Positions 44,225 to 55,207 of a DNA stretch of 64,000 nucleotides are shown piece after piece; position 1 is the first letter of the stretch, and every line of letters begins with the position of its first letter. Under the pieces are notes generated by a model, which did no database searches, was not told the origin of the DNA, and worked only from the letters and a program-made list of their open reading frames with translations. This stretch comes from Powellomyces hirtus (taxonomy: Eukaryota > Chytridiomycota > Chytridiomycetes > Spizellomycetales > Powellomycetaceae). A program made the position numbers and the translations under genes. The stretch lies in NCBI GenBank assembly GCA_025526995.1, contig JAHLKG010000015.1, positions 682,001 to 746,000 of the forward strand, in the 5' to 3' direction.

Positions 44225-46304
44225 TTATCGATTTTTTCTTTTGACTTTGACCATCTCAGCTGCCTTCTCCGCGATCGCAATGATTGCAGCAGTCGGGTGC
44301 CCCGAAATTTGTTCAGGGAATATACTAGCATCGCAAATGACCAGCCCTTCCACGCCGTGCACCTGCAAGTCCGTGTCTACAACGGCACTGGCTGGGTCGG
44401 GACCCATCCGGGCGGAAGAGACGGGGTGGTAAAGTGTAAAGCTGGTGCGGGTCATCCAGGTCCAGATCTGGTCGTCTGTGATTTGCGTGGCATCAGCGCA
44501 CCACGGCCAGTAGAAACTCTCTGGATCGTTGCTGACGGGAACGGTTTCAAGGTACGGTTTCATTGCCTCGGATTGGGCGATCTTGATGCATACCCTCACT
44601 CCCGCCAAGAGGACTTTCCGGTCGTTATCCCCTTTGTCGGACCAGTATCTGGGATCGATGATGGCCTTATCCCAGGGATCCGTGCTGCGGATCGTGATGG
44701 TACCGGAAGAGCGGGGTCGTAGACCGATGGGAACCATAGAAAAGACGTTGTCACCTGGCGGCCCGGGTGTGAAGCCGTGGTCTATAAAAGCGATGGGCGC
44801 ACCAATGATTTCCAAGTCTGGTCCAACTCCGAGCGAGCCATGCAATTCCGGTTTATTTTCGGGCTTAGTTAGCGCGTGAGTAACGGGCAACGTCGGGTCT
44901 GTAGACTTGAAAAAGGCTGAGCATTCGGCAATGTTGCTCGTCAACGGTCCTCCGCCTGTAATCAGCCAGCGCGCGAGTGCCGGTATGGCTTTGATGTCGC
45001 TCGTAAGGTAGTCCAGAGTGGTACCGGGCTTGGCTTTACAAAGAATACCCGATGAGCAAAAGTGGTCTTTCAAGTGGCTGCCCACGTTCGGGTTGTCAAC
45101 GACCACGGGGATGTTGAACTTCTCCAGCGTTGATTGTGGTCCAACCCCGCTTAGCATGAGTGTTTGCGGGGTATTGATGGAACCCGCAGTGAGGATAATC
45201 TGTTGTTTGGCGGAAACGTAGTACTTCTGGCCGTTACGTTCGTTTCCAAGCTCGACCGCAATTGCACGGGGTTTGGCGTTCGTTTCTTCGAAAATGATGC
45301 GTGTGACCAGGACATTAATGGCAATGGTCAGGTTCGGTCGCTTTTGAACTGCTGGCGGGAGGTAGGCGGTAGCAGCAGACGAACGTCGGCCATTTTTGTC
45401 TATGAAGGTCATAATATGGGCAACGCCTTCTGTGCCTTTGGGTGTGTTGACGTCGGGGCTGAACGGGATACCAGCTTCGACGCACCCGCCCACGAATCCC
45501 TTGCCGCCAATTTCCGAGAGGTAGCTGTGTCCAACCTGCCAAACCCCGTCACTGCTGCGGTGCAAGGGGTCCACCGGTGTCCTAGCAATGTTCGGGGTAA
45601 CTACAACGGTGCGAAAAGACGGAAGGTGTCAGTAACCGGGTGTCTCAGTCCATCTATGCACAACCTTCACCAAGACCGACAAAGCTTCTCGCATGTGAAC
45701 CGCTTTCGCGTTGTTCTGCAGCGGTCCTCGCCATCACACGACTCACATTGTTCGGCCTTCCTGAAGAACGGCTTCATATCTTCATAACCCCATCCTTTGC
45801 ATCCGAAAACCTGTTCCCATTCATCATAATCGGAGAAGGAAGCGTGATGAAACATCATCGCATTCAAAGAACTAGAACCACCGAGGAGTTTTCCTCTCGG
45901 CCAGTACAATTCTCTTCCAGCGACATTCTGTTGAGGAGTGGTTTCATAGTTCCAATCCTTGTCTGTTTTGAAAAGCTTGTTGAAGGTTAGAGGAGCTTGA
46001 GCTTCGAGGATATTATTTGTGCCGCCGGCTTCGAGCACGAGAACGGAGATCGAGGAGTCTTCTGTGAGACGGGAGGCAAGGACTGAGCCTGCTGTACCGC
46101 CTCCGATAATGACTGAAAAAACACCGGGTGTCAGTCAGAGAAAATTATAAGGGAGTCGAGTCGCAAACTGAGGGTACCATAGTCATAAATCCTGTTGATC
46201 CGTGTCGCCGCTTCCTCGAGGGTCGAAGGCGGCACGCTCGCCTTGGTAGCGTAGGTAGCTGGGTCAGTGAGTAAGGTGCGAGTGTTCGAGAAGAGACCCA
46301 ACAT
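44225..46304 (-). CDS. GMC-family FAD oxidoreductase (choline dehydrogenase/alcohol oxidase-like)
   Basis: Flavoenzyme that oxidises an alcohol group; the substrate cannot be fixed from sequence. Three exons on the minus strand. ATG at 46304 starts MLGLFSNTRTLLTDPATYA; the intron 46113-46177 leads to the FAD-binding IIGGGTAGSVLASRLTED. GMC signature 1 is GKLLGGSSSLNAMMFHHA. A second intron splices KAEQ-FTPNIARTPVDPLH at 45600. Signature 2 is GSINTPQTLMLSGVGP. The catalytic His region is YHPVSSARMGPDPASAVVD, followed by ICDASIFPEQISGHPTAAI. The N-terminus has no clear signal peptide, and the ending VKVKRKNR is basic. A complete gene of about 620 residues. Confidence 0.93.
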
Positions 46305-47344
46305 CCTGTGCTTATTTTCTTTAAAGAAATATGGGGACGCCTACGGGAGAGGCTCTACATGACGGGCGGCTTGGTTTATGGCGGCGGCGCTGTCTCCTAT
46401 TCTGCTCCTGTTCAGTTTCTGCTGAGTTCGCTTGTGTTGCTCTGCTTGGTTGCACCAGTTTCTGAAGAGGCACAACATTCAGGAATACCACACGCTGGTT
46501 ACTGGTATGATCTACCTTCGATGTACCCCAGAGGTCTCGGAGCAAGAGCGGGGATGTGCATATAGCAAACACTTGGCACGGTGCTCCATCACCTCGCAGC
46601 CAGTTAACGTGGGTTCTCAGTCCAAGCAACACAGGACACGCCTTCAACATCGTCCTCAAGTCCCAATGGATACAGTGCTATGGGCACAACAACATGTGTA
46701 AGATAAATAAGCTTAAAAGGGCGACCCAATACTAAAGGGCTTTTCAATGAGTAAACGCCCACTATTCAAGTGTCAAGGGGCAACAAAAATAACAAGTTGT
46801 GGCCTCGACCAGAATGGTGGAGTCACACGTAACAACACACTCAAGCATTTTAGCTGTAAGACGATCACACATATGGTGTCCGGGTGAAGAACACACAAAA
46901 TTCGCATTTGTAGTGGCCAGCAACTAACAGGCATGAATTAGCCTGAGCAGGCAGGGCAAGGCAGCAAGGTGCAATCCCACGCTAACCCAGTATTGGTTGC
47001 ATGATATCCTCACCCCTCCAGATGCTCATACGTCACATATCAATACCCCATATATCAAACTAAATATTTACATAGTCTCAGTGAGCTTCTTCCCATGGAC
47101 GCTTGTTGATTGCCCTGGCAAGTTATCAAATCTGTACCGTCTATGAGCCTTCAGAAAATTGTTCAACCGACTCATAAAGGTGTCTCCACTGCACATCCAC
47201 TTCTGGCTCACAGCGTGTCCGTTCTTCGGGTGTTCCTTGAAATTTTCTTATTGGGCTGTGGCAATCACTATGCCACTGTCTCGAGTGTCACCGTTGTTTT
47301 AATTGTCAAATAATCATAGAGACATAAACTTTCTTGGCTACAGA
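46305..47344. other. Intergenic region, no gene seen
   Basis: About 1 kb on the left edge of the accessory-like half. Small open frames (for example 46432-46701 and 47110-47313) lack motifs, splice continuity or helical pattern. Contains the promoter of the GMC gene and the 3' flank of the orphan membrane protein. Confidence 0.5.
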
Positions 47345-48530
47345 CTAAACAAGGAGGTTGCGCGACTTGTCGGGAAACGCAGTTGTCGAGGCTTTCGTAG
47401 AAACTGTCTTAGACTGGGAAGAGCCTAAAACTGCTGAAGGCGGCTTCGAGCTACTGCCTGTTGAGTCCGCGGAAGCGGATTTCTCGTGACAGGACCAAGT
47501 AGAAGCCAAGATGCTGTAAGAAAGTGGAGAATCTTCAATGTCACATTCTCCTCAGCATTCAGGAACTCTCAAGAAAGTCACTTACACGAAATAATTTTCG
47601 AGAAGAAACTGCGTGTAGAAATAACTTCCGAAAACACCCGGAATCGACAGTGCCACTGTCACTGTTAGGCATAGAATGGCGAGCGCAATCTTGCCTGCCA
47701 TCTGGGTAAGTAGTTTGCGAAGTTTGGCGGAAGAAACGCCTTGATGCCGCATTCGCCGAATATGTTGCATCAGCGGGAAAATAAAACAGATGAGCACACT
47801 GACATCTGCGCAATTGAAATACATATTCGCTGCTATCAGATCCCGCAACATGATGCTCCCACAAGTCATCTTGAGCTTACATAAAACCAGCAATATCACT
47901 TTTGCGGCATCATTCCATTTGCGATCAAAAATCGCTTGGCATGTCCCATCGCCGCCAACGAACACTGATTTTCTGATGGCACTAACCGCGTTCGTTACAA
48001 TGGACGCCACCAAAAGAAGGCTCAATAAGATTCTTGCCAGCGGTATATAATTGGGTGAGAAAATTGTGGTGGCTCGATAGATCAATATTCCTGCCGATGT
48101 CACGTTCCGGAAAAGATGTGAGTCTAGGAGAAGTCAAGAAACGCAACTATCTCTCGCATGACGGCTGTGCAGGGATTCAGACTTGCCTGATGAAATAATT
48201 TGGAACACATAGTAGCAGGTGCTCCCTAAGTTTACAATTGGCTCGCAGAAGGTAGTCTGGACAGAATGTTGGACAGCAAGCAAGATTACATCCATGATTT
48301 GGAGTACGGCGGCGATCAGGCTGAGCTTGGTCAGAACACTGGGCCGGTGGTAAACGCCGCTGAGGTTTTGGCGCACATTGTCTAGCGAGCTTGCATTCAT
48401 CAAGAACGTTTCATCGCCATACATCAACCGCCACACCCACAGTAATACCTGCTCCAAGGCAAAGGAAGAATCCGAACGAGTAATCCAGAAACTCGATCCC
48501 ACGAATCGAAGCTCTTCCTGCAGGATCCAT
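47345..48530 (-). CDS. Orphan multi-pass (about seven-helix) membrane protein
   Basis: Not a family I recognise. Candidate ATG at 48530 (MDPAGRASIRGIEFL) leads into a first helix (FLDYSFGFFLCLGAG). Later segments are LTKLSLIAAVLQIMDVILLA, TCYYVFQIISS, ARILLSLLLVASIVTNAV, KVILLVLCKLKMTCGS, VSVLICFIFPLM and KIALAILCLTVTVALSIPG. The tail is Ser/Thr/Lys-rich (SSKPPSAVLGSSQSKTVSTK) and ends NLLV, stop 47345-47347. One intron (48124-48186) uses a GC-AG pair, with the consensus GCAAGT donor; another (about 47497-47583) is GT-AG. The join between the first exon and the helix-2 exon is unresolved. The seven-helix count with a Ser/Thr-rich cytoplasmic tail resembles a receptor layout, which is inference only. 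Confidence 0.6.
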
Positions 48531-49609
48531 CGTAGCTGAATTGTGATTCAGCGAGGAAAGAACAAATCACTGCTCCTTTATATGAATATTGTAGCAGGCT
48601 GATGTGGATGTGAACGTTAGCCGAGAATAGTAACAATGGTAGCAGCGGGGCCACGAATCATTTACTGAAACCGTGGATCAGTGAGATTATCATTCGATAC
48701 TCTGCCCATACTCCGCGGCTAAAATCCAACGCAAAGGTTATCTAGGGGACAGTAAAGTTACTGCGATTTACACGCATATGACAACCACTGGACGAATATT
48801 CCTGGCAGTATCTACGCGCGCCAAGGGCCTATGACCGGACCAGCACCAAGAGCATCAAAACCAATCACATGTCTACCGGATCGTTGTCATTTGCCATGCC
48901 AATGACGGATATAATAGGACCAGTGCTCAAAACATCCTAGGCAGCTGTGATCACAGTCCTGGTGATTTCTATGAGTCTAGTCGTTATGGCCGGCGTGATG
49001 AGCTGCTTGTCTGTCCTGCGTTGCGACGCCCCAGTGAATATGCTTCCACCTGCGCGGACTATCAGTACTTTTTCCCGACACTATTCAGTCCTAATTGAAT
49101 ATATTTCTAATTCCCTGTCCTCTACGTCCATAGCGCAGGCCAGCAGAAGCGTTTTATGAAGTGGTTCTTTGTGAAGGTAACATCGACAGCAGGGAACCGT
49201 GCGGCAGTGGCTCCATGCACGCTTAGCTCTCCCTGGGCAGATGAATACGCTTTCAAAGCAATGTTCATACTCAGCATTTCCCGGAGTAGCCACATTTGCC
49301 AGAAGAGAGGTACTGACGGACACCTCAGCGGTGGTACTGGAATCCACTTCCACCAGGCGTGTGTAGTATAAGCGGCACTTGCCTCCTAAGTCTCGCTGAT
49401 CGTTTGCTGATTCTAACGAGGGAGTCTCCTTTGCTTCGGGTGCGGAGGAATAGGAAGGCTGCTCTCCATAACGATGCCCATCAAAGTCCTGGATGGCTTT
49501 CGGTGTTGTAGGACACTGAAGGAGAAGGTGCTGGAAGTCAGCGCCTTTGACAATGAAAACGGATTCACAGACATTTGCCATGCAGACTAGGCGGTAATTC
49601 TTCACGAAC
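48531..49609. other. Intergenic region, no gene accepted
   Basis: Contains a 222-codon minus-strand open frame (49081-49746) that runs across the stop of the upstream gene in another frame and has no family motif. I treat it as a chance frame over the 3' UTR. Nothing else seen. Confidence 0.4.
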
Positions 49610-51045
49610 CTAAGGCTTGCGGGATCGAAGTTTGCTAAGAGCTTTAAGATGCAGGAATAGGTTCTGATGCACTTCATACGCCTGGGCGAACTGGCGCTGG
49701 TATACATGCAATGACAAGCTATGCGATGATAAAGTAACTGCTTCAAATCAGATGCTCAACCAGAGAGTCGTTCCTCATCTTTCCAACAAAGGAAAGCCCA
49801 CTGCCAACATAACGGAGAATGCCGATAACTTGACGGACATATTCAAGTCGCTCGCGGGGAATTGCCAGGTCGAAGCCGATGCTCTTCCTGAGTTCGACCT
49901 GCTGTGCTCCCAACGGTTGGTTATTTAGTACGTTCTCCAGATATTGCGCCGGGTAGAAAGCGTGGGTAATGTGGGCGTGTCGGTGGTGAATTCCGAGGCC
50001 GAAAACCTTCGAACAAATGTTTCGTCAATGAAAACTTTAAAAATGAGTCTATTTATCTGAATATAATTATACCTCCTGGTCGCCTCGATTTCGATTCCCA
50101 GTAAAGTTTTCCTGCGCCGTCCACAGACTTTCTCCAGTAAGTTGGGCAAACAACCGTTCTTCCGTCATCCTATGCTCCAGACGTTTGGCCTGATGAACCG
50201 CCGCTGGACATTTACCAACAGCCGCGCACGACGCTTACAGCAGTAAGTACGAACCTTAAGAAAGGCAACGATCAGGCCCCTCACATCGGAGAATTTCCGA
50301 GTGTGTCGCTGCCGCCGAAGATTGATGTAGCCGTCGTTGACCACCGCAGCTGACCTTCCGCAAAAAGAGACGTTTCCGCTCAGTCGATCGTCCCTGGAAA
50401 AGAGATCGGTGAGCTTCCTGAGCAGCCAGGCGAAGTCAATCGACGGCAACGGCGAATTACCGCGGCTTGAAGACTAAGCGCCCATCGATCGAATCCTGCT
50501 TTTCTTCGTGCACGAACAAAGCAATCAACAGTTTGAGCAGCGTCTCGGAGGAGTTTTCCGCCTTATCCTCTTCCGTAGTGTGTGAGACATCAGACCGCGC
50601 GCTGCCAGTGCTTGTGAGCGAGGTCTGACTCCCTCGCAGCAAGACGGTATGGAGCTGCTCGTAAAAGCTGGCAGCCGCGCTCTTCTTTGCGGCAGATACA
50701 CTTGCGGTGTATGGACTATCGAGATCGTCGTGCTCCCAGTCTCGGACCGCGTCAACGTCCAATTGGAAAAACATTGGGTTGCTGGAACAAATTTCTGTTG
50801 CAGGAAGCAATGAATTCCCAAAGTTCGGACAGCCAAGCATATTACGAAGCTATACCTTGGGAAGACGGTACGTGCTCCTGTGGGACACACTGTGCAATTG
50901 GAGCGCCGCCAAAGCAATTGTGGTGAAGGGCGTTGCTGTAGAGGCTGGTCCATTGGCTGACCGACTGCAATTCCAGCGGAAGCGTCGCAACCGGACCCGA
51001 CCAAGCCACCCTAAGCGGCTGTCCCTGCGAGACGAGGTGAGACAT
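49610..51045 (-). CDS. Unrecognised multi-exon protein
   Basis: At least six exons on the minus strand. ATG at 51045 (MSHLVSQGQPLRVAWSG), though in-frame ATGs at about 51126 and 51243 exist. An intron (about 50819-50879) joins VPSSQ to EICSSNPMFFQLDVDAVRDW. An acidic/Ser region and LLKLLIALFVHEEKQDS follow. A 43-nt intron candidate near 50437-50479 gives FKPR-KLTDLFSRDD, then VVNDGYINLRRQRHTRKFSD and, after another junction that I could not fix exactly, AVHQAKRLEHRMTEERLFA. Then GESLWTAQENFTGNRNRGDQ, VFGLGIHHRHAHITHAFYPA, LRKSIGFDLAIPRERLEYVR and a last exon EVHQNLFLHLKALSKLRSRK with stop at 49610-49612. The protein is polar, helical and soluble, with no domain I can name. It may belong to a lineage-specific family. 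Confidence 0.55.
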
Positions 51046-52143
51046 CGGGTGACGGTGGTTTCTTGAGGTGGGATTTTTTTGGCAGTACGCAGGATGAAAG
51101 AAAGCCGTCTGAGGTGTCTTCATCGAGAAGCAGGGCGCGGCTGGAAAGTTTCTCGGATTTCCAAAAGTCAGCTTTGAGACGGTAAGGGTGTCGTTTAGCA
51201 AGCGCCTTACCATAATTTCACGGCAAATGAGTTGCACAGCCACGGTACTGTTTTGGCACGCTAACTTAAGTCACATATGGGTCGCCAAGAACCTTCCACA
51301 CCGATTTCGTGAACGTAATCCAGGTATGCTTTTTGTATCAATAAAAGCTGAATATTGTGAGTATGTGCCCCGTGAAAGTAGCATACATAAACGGTCACAT
51401 CGTATTCGTCCTTTGAGATGCTTGGCAGCAGCCAAATTCTTATGATTGTGGGGTTTACGCGGTCCTCGCTACGATTTATTTCTTTTCACATAGAGGTGCT
51501 AACCTGAGTACTTTATGGCCTGATTCCCGCCTAAATCGGGCCCTATCGCTACCCTCATTGCTGTCTGGTTTTGACAGCTAGCTAGAAGCTGGAATTGGGA
51601 AGTCATTAACGCCGACCCCCCGGCCTGGGCGAATCTTTTAAGAAGATCCATATAATGAGGTAGTTTTTGAACTTTCATATTTTTGCACCTGTATACACAT
51701 TGAGAAAGGGTTCAATTTGTTGGAGGTCGGATTTCTCTTTTTTTTTTTGGCCAATGAAATTGTGTCCGAACACGGGGGGTCAAATTCAGAAGGCCACTTT
51801 TTTATTCATCGTCCTCGCGCAGGCACGGAGCGCACACCAACTGCATTACCAATCCCGAAATGGCAGACTGACATAGTCACTAAACACATGGAACGGGAAA
51901 ATCGGGATAAAAACCAAACACATTTGAGAGGAACTACAAAAACAACGGGGCCGAAAAGTAGCCGAGTCCTTCCTGCTTTTGCTTCAAAGATTCGTGCGAT
52001 ATCCCACGACCTGCCCCTTCACAGCTTGAAACTTGCACAAACTACAGAAATATTGCGATTCGCCCCTGAGTTGGGCCGTAATCGAGAAGTCACAGAGCCC
52101 GTACCCGACGCTCTCGGCGCAAATTTCGCCGCAGGAACTGACT
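51046..52143. other. Intergenic region, no gene accepted
   Basis: Open frames at 51188-51445 and 51717-52217 are without motifs, and the second overlaps the end of the secreted-protein gene antisense. AT-rich segments near 51300-51750. Nothing else recognised. Confidence 0.45.
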
Positions 52144-52759
52144 TCAAAACGGGGAATCGCAAACCTGTAACACACTTTTTCCTAAGAAGAACAACCCCAC
52201 CGTTAATGTTTGAATAGTTTCACACCCGGGGCCAAGAAAGGCAAACGAACAGTCACAAACCTCTCCGTTGAACACGCCTTTCAAGTCCTCCTGTTCCGTA
52301 GCGTATTCCCAAGTCATTACAGGGATCTGCAGGGTTCCCCTGAATTGCTGATTGGTGTAAGGACTCATTCCCTTCGGGTAGCATCCAGTGGTCTTCGGGT
52401 TCCATGCGAAGAGCGGGGCACGAGGGGATGTGACGCTGGCTATGGCTGCGGCACAAGCGCAGGCGGAGGGAAACTTTTTGTTCCAAATCGGGTGATTGTT
52501 CAGGTCGGCAATATCCTGTAAAACATGGAGGATGCGGGTTCGTGAAGCGGTGGTCAAAGCACTTAGGGCGCGCTATGTTTCATCTGCATACTTTCAAATC
52601 CCGATCCTGCAGAATCGTCCAGCTTGAACAATTTGAAGACTGAGGTGTAGCCTCTACGTCCCGACGTCTATGAAGTCCCAGAGGCGTTGACGCCGCCGCA
52701 AAAGGGATGCCCACAGTAACAATAACGGTGGCGGCGAAAGTGATGAGAGATAGATGCAT
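52144..52759 (-). CDS. Small predicted secreted protein, family unknown
   Basis: Two exons on the minus strand. ATG at 52759 gives a textbook signal peptide (MHLSLITFAATVIVTVGIPF, then AAAS) with predicted cleavage near residue 25, followed by RRRD, a possible dibasic processing site. A GT-AG intron (about 52518-52591) joins SWTILQDRDLK to DIADLNNHPIWNKKFPSACA. The mature part contains several Cys (CSSW, CACAAA, TTGCYPKG, GEVCDCS) and Trp/Tyr, compatible with a disulfide-linked extracellular protein. The 3' end may be altered by another intron after GVFNGE; the simplest open frame stops at 52144. No homologue recalled. It could be a wall or effector-like protein. Confidence 0.6.
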
Positions 52760-53690
52760 GGTTTTTGAGGTTACGTCCACGTTATTGTTCAGATTTAATG
52801 ACGTTGTCCGGCAAGCGCAAGAGCTTTAAAGCGAGAAAGACTTCCCATTCTGGCCCCAGTTTTATAAGCCAGGCGACTGCCGTAAGGGGGTGGGGGATGA
52901 GCCGTTGCAAAACGTTCTAGGGACTCGCTCCACCCCAGCGCCATTCACAAGCCGCTGCTGTGCGGGTCGCAGTGGCACTGGTAGCCGTCGAGCGTGGCCG
53001 TGACGGCTTCTGCCCTACAAGCCAGTCTTTGCGCTAACAAAGCTGTCCACAAATGTGACCATAAAAACTGTGGCAAGGGACACGTCTTCATGTGGATGGC
53101 AGCACCCTTCACAACCGCTGCTGTGGAGGCCGCAGTGGCGCTGGTAGCCGTCGGGCAAGGTCTGGCACAAACTCGCGAGCGGTGAACGGCGCAGGGCGGG
53201 CGAGCCAGTCTATTGCCCTGGCCTAACAAGGCTGTCCATAAATTTGAGAAGAAAACTGGGGGAAAGGGATATGTCTTCATGTGGAACGTCGCCTCCGAGC
53301 ATCGAAGGTCCGAGCCCCAACCAATTTGACTCCTGCACGCCTGTAGTGAGGACTATCGATAGTTGAGAAGGCGGACACAAAGTATGCTGCCTGAAGCTTC
53401 CTCATCCAGGATATCTATCTCTGCCTCCAAACATCAAAGTGTTGCAGCCACATACGTTTGTGCCAGGTGCGTGCTCCTACTGAGGCTGTGCTCTCCAGAT
53501 GGTGCGAACACAAATTAGCTGATCACTGCACGGACGGGACCACGTGAGAATGTGCCCTCATTCGCTCATGTGATTTTCCCCTTTCCCTAACCCTCGCAAC
53601 GTTTAAGACTGCGTGCAAGCTCTGTTCTGGTCATCGTAAGAACTCGACCAGCAATACACACGCTCCTTTCTGTGGATCTATACGTCAATC
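52760..53690. other. Intergenic region with tandem duplication
   Basis: Apart from the duplicated block at 52946-53281 no feature is seen. The last 170 bp are the presumed promoter and 5' UTR of the GFA-family gene. Confidence 0.5.
52946..53281. repeat. Imperfect tandem duplication, about 164-bp period
   Basis: Unit 1 starts near 52946 (cacaagccgctgctgtg) and unit 2 near 53110 (cacaaccgctgctgtgg). Both share cgcagtggc..ctggtagccgtcg, gagccagtct/aagccagtct, ctaacaa.gctgtcca and gtcttcatgtgga. Middle portions have diverged. Confidence 0.75.
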
Positions 53691-54167
53691 ATGTCAACCA
53701 CTGCCGCTGCCCAGGGCGCTCTCCAGTTCAACGGTTCCTGCTACTGCGGAAACGTCAAATATAGCGCCAACGGCCCGCTCATCTTCAGCGCATACTGCCA
53801 CTGCACCATCTGTCAACGCATTTCCGGGGCTCCATACGTGCATGCCGTCGGGTTCCCACCCGAGAACCTCAAAATCACCGCCGGCACTGAATACCTCTCT
53901 CCTGTCAAGAGCTCCTCGGACACCGTCACACGGTACCATTGCACCGCATGTCACAGTCACGTGTACGGTGATTGCAGTGACGAAAGCTTTCGGTTCCGTG
54001 ATGTTCTTAGTGGCACTCTTGAAAGAGATGGGAGTGGCAGGATTATCGGATATGAGAATGTGGCACCTCAATATCATATATTTTATGAGAAACGGATGCC
54101 GGTGACCGACTGTAAAGATGGGCTACCGAAATGGGCTGGATTCCCGGAAGTGTCTGAGCGAATGTAG
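53691..54167 (+). CDS. GFA/CENP-V-fold zinc protein (glutathione-dependent formaldehyde-activating family)
   Basis: Single exon of 158 residues. Zinc-ligand motifs are in family order: SCYCGNVKY, then CHCTICQRISGAPYVHAVGF, then YHCTACHSHVYGDCSDE. The family name comes from the bacterial GFA enzyme, but many fungal members have no proven activity and are annotated only by fold. A TATA-less promoter with pyrimidine-rich 5' flank precedes it. The frame is intact and the length normal. Confidence 0.9.
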   Translation: MSTTAAAQGALQFNGSCYCGNVKYSANGPLIFSAYCHCTICQRISGAPYVHAVGFPPENLKITAGTEYLSPVKSSSDTVTRYHCTACHSHVYGDCSDESFRFRDVLSGTLERDGSGRIIGYENVAPQYHIFYEKRMPVTDCKDGLPKWAGFPEVSERM

Positions 54168-54870
54168 GGGATGGGCTTCTGGAACTTTTTGAATATATGG
54201 TGAACGTGTAAAAGGATATTTCTTGGTTTTATGAAGTTTCACAATCACCAGCAGATTCCGGGCCGCACGAAGGGCCACGGCCCCGATGGCCTCTGGGCCT
54301 GCGGATGAAACTTTCAGAAAATATACAAGTTTACCCCGCCCGAAGCCGTTAAGCGTGCCCACACTGTGAGCAGGGTTCATCCACTGATCCATACGACGTA
54401 CCCAGAGATGCGAGACACCCCGCCGAGGTGGCTGGCTAACGTGAACCCTCCGTTACTCGACTTGTACGCTGTGCTAGATCGGGATTCTGGGCTAGAAAAG
54501 CATATCAATGTAAATTCTCTTGTGCAGCTAACAAGACGGTTACAATGTATAAACCCAAGGGCTGCCTCGCTTTCGCAACGCAGAGCATCGTAAAAACGCT
54601 GCGAAAGTAATCCAGCCTCCAAAGTCATGTTCCGCCAGCGTCTCGTTGGCCAAAAACCACAACAGTTACGAGTTTACTTGTCAAAATAGGAAGGGAGGAC
54701 CAAGTTGCTGGGCCAGGTATCTTTGGAAGATGGGAGGCACAGACAGGAGAACAACACAGAACAAAAGATCTTATGATATTCAAAAAAACAAAAAGCTAAG
54801 CGAGTTTGCATCGGACTCATATACGTGTCTTTGATAATGGGTAATCTCAAACGGAAAGAGCCTTGATCCG
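54168..54870. other. Intergenic region, no gene seen
   Basis: 3' flank of the GFA gene and AT-rich DNA. Short open frames on both strands without motif or splice partners. Confidence 0.45.
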
Positions 54871-55131
54871 CTATAAAGATTCTTTGACAAACCGCCAAAA
54901 GCCAGCGGCCACACCCCCATGCAAGACAGCGACCACAATCGCCGTATACAGATTCCTCCTCGGATTCTTGACCGCAGCGGCGCTCCTAGCGCCATAGGAC
55001 AACTGGTTTCGGAACGGCTTGGACAAAGCTACGACAGCCAGCGTTCCGTGCAAGGCCAGAAACCCTATGGCAAGTGGTTTAGCAGCAGCGCGCGCCAGCC
55101 AGAAGCGTGCTTCCAGGTCAGTCCAGTTATT
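54871..55131 (-). CDS. Possible small two-helix membrane protein (tentative exon)
   Basis: A minus-strand open stretch beginning after an AACAG acceptor (about 55147) encodes NNWTDLEARFWLARAAAKPL, a hydrophobic segment (LAIGFLALHGTLAVVALSK), a basic loop (KNPRRN) and a second segment (LYTAIVVAVLHGGVAAGFWR) ending VKESL. The layout resembles small mitochondrial inner-membrane subunits. No ATG-containing first exon could be joined in phase, so it may be a chance frame. Confidence 0.3.
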   Translation of the reverse strand, partial: NNWTDLEARFWLARAAAKPLAIGFLALHGTLAVVALSKPFRNQLSYGARSAAAVKNPRRNLYTAIVVAVLHGGVAAGFWRFVKESL

Positions 55132-55207
55132 TCGTCGCTGTTAAGAAGAAAGTGGTTACCACAACGCACCTCCAAAGCCACTCAACCCGCTTTCACAAAG
55201 TAGAGTC

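Noticed and set aside
49081..49746. 222-codon minus-strand open frame
   Set aside because: It overlaps the last exon of the unrecognised gene in a different frame and runs past that gene's stop; it has no motif, and the spliced reading of the overlapping exon is more convincing.
51717..52217. 166-codon plus-strand open frame
   Set aside because: Begins without a good start context, overlaps the secreted-protein gene antisense, and shows no motif.
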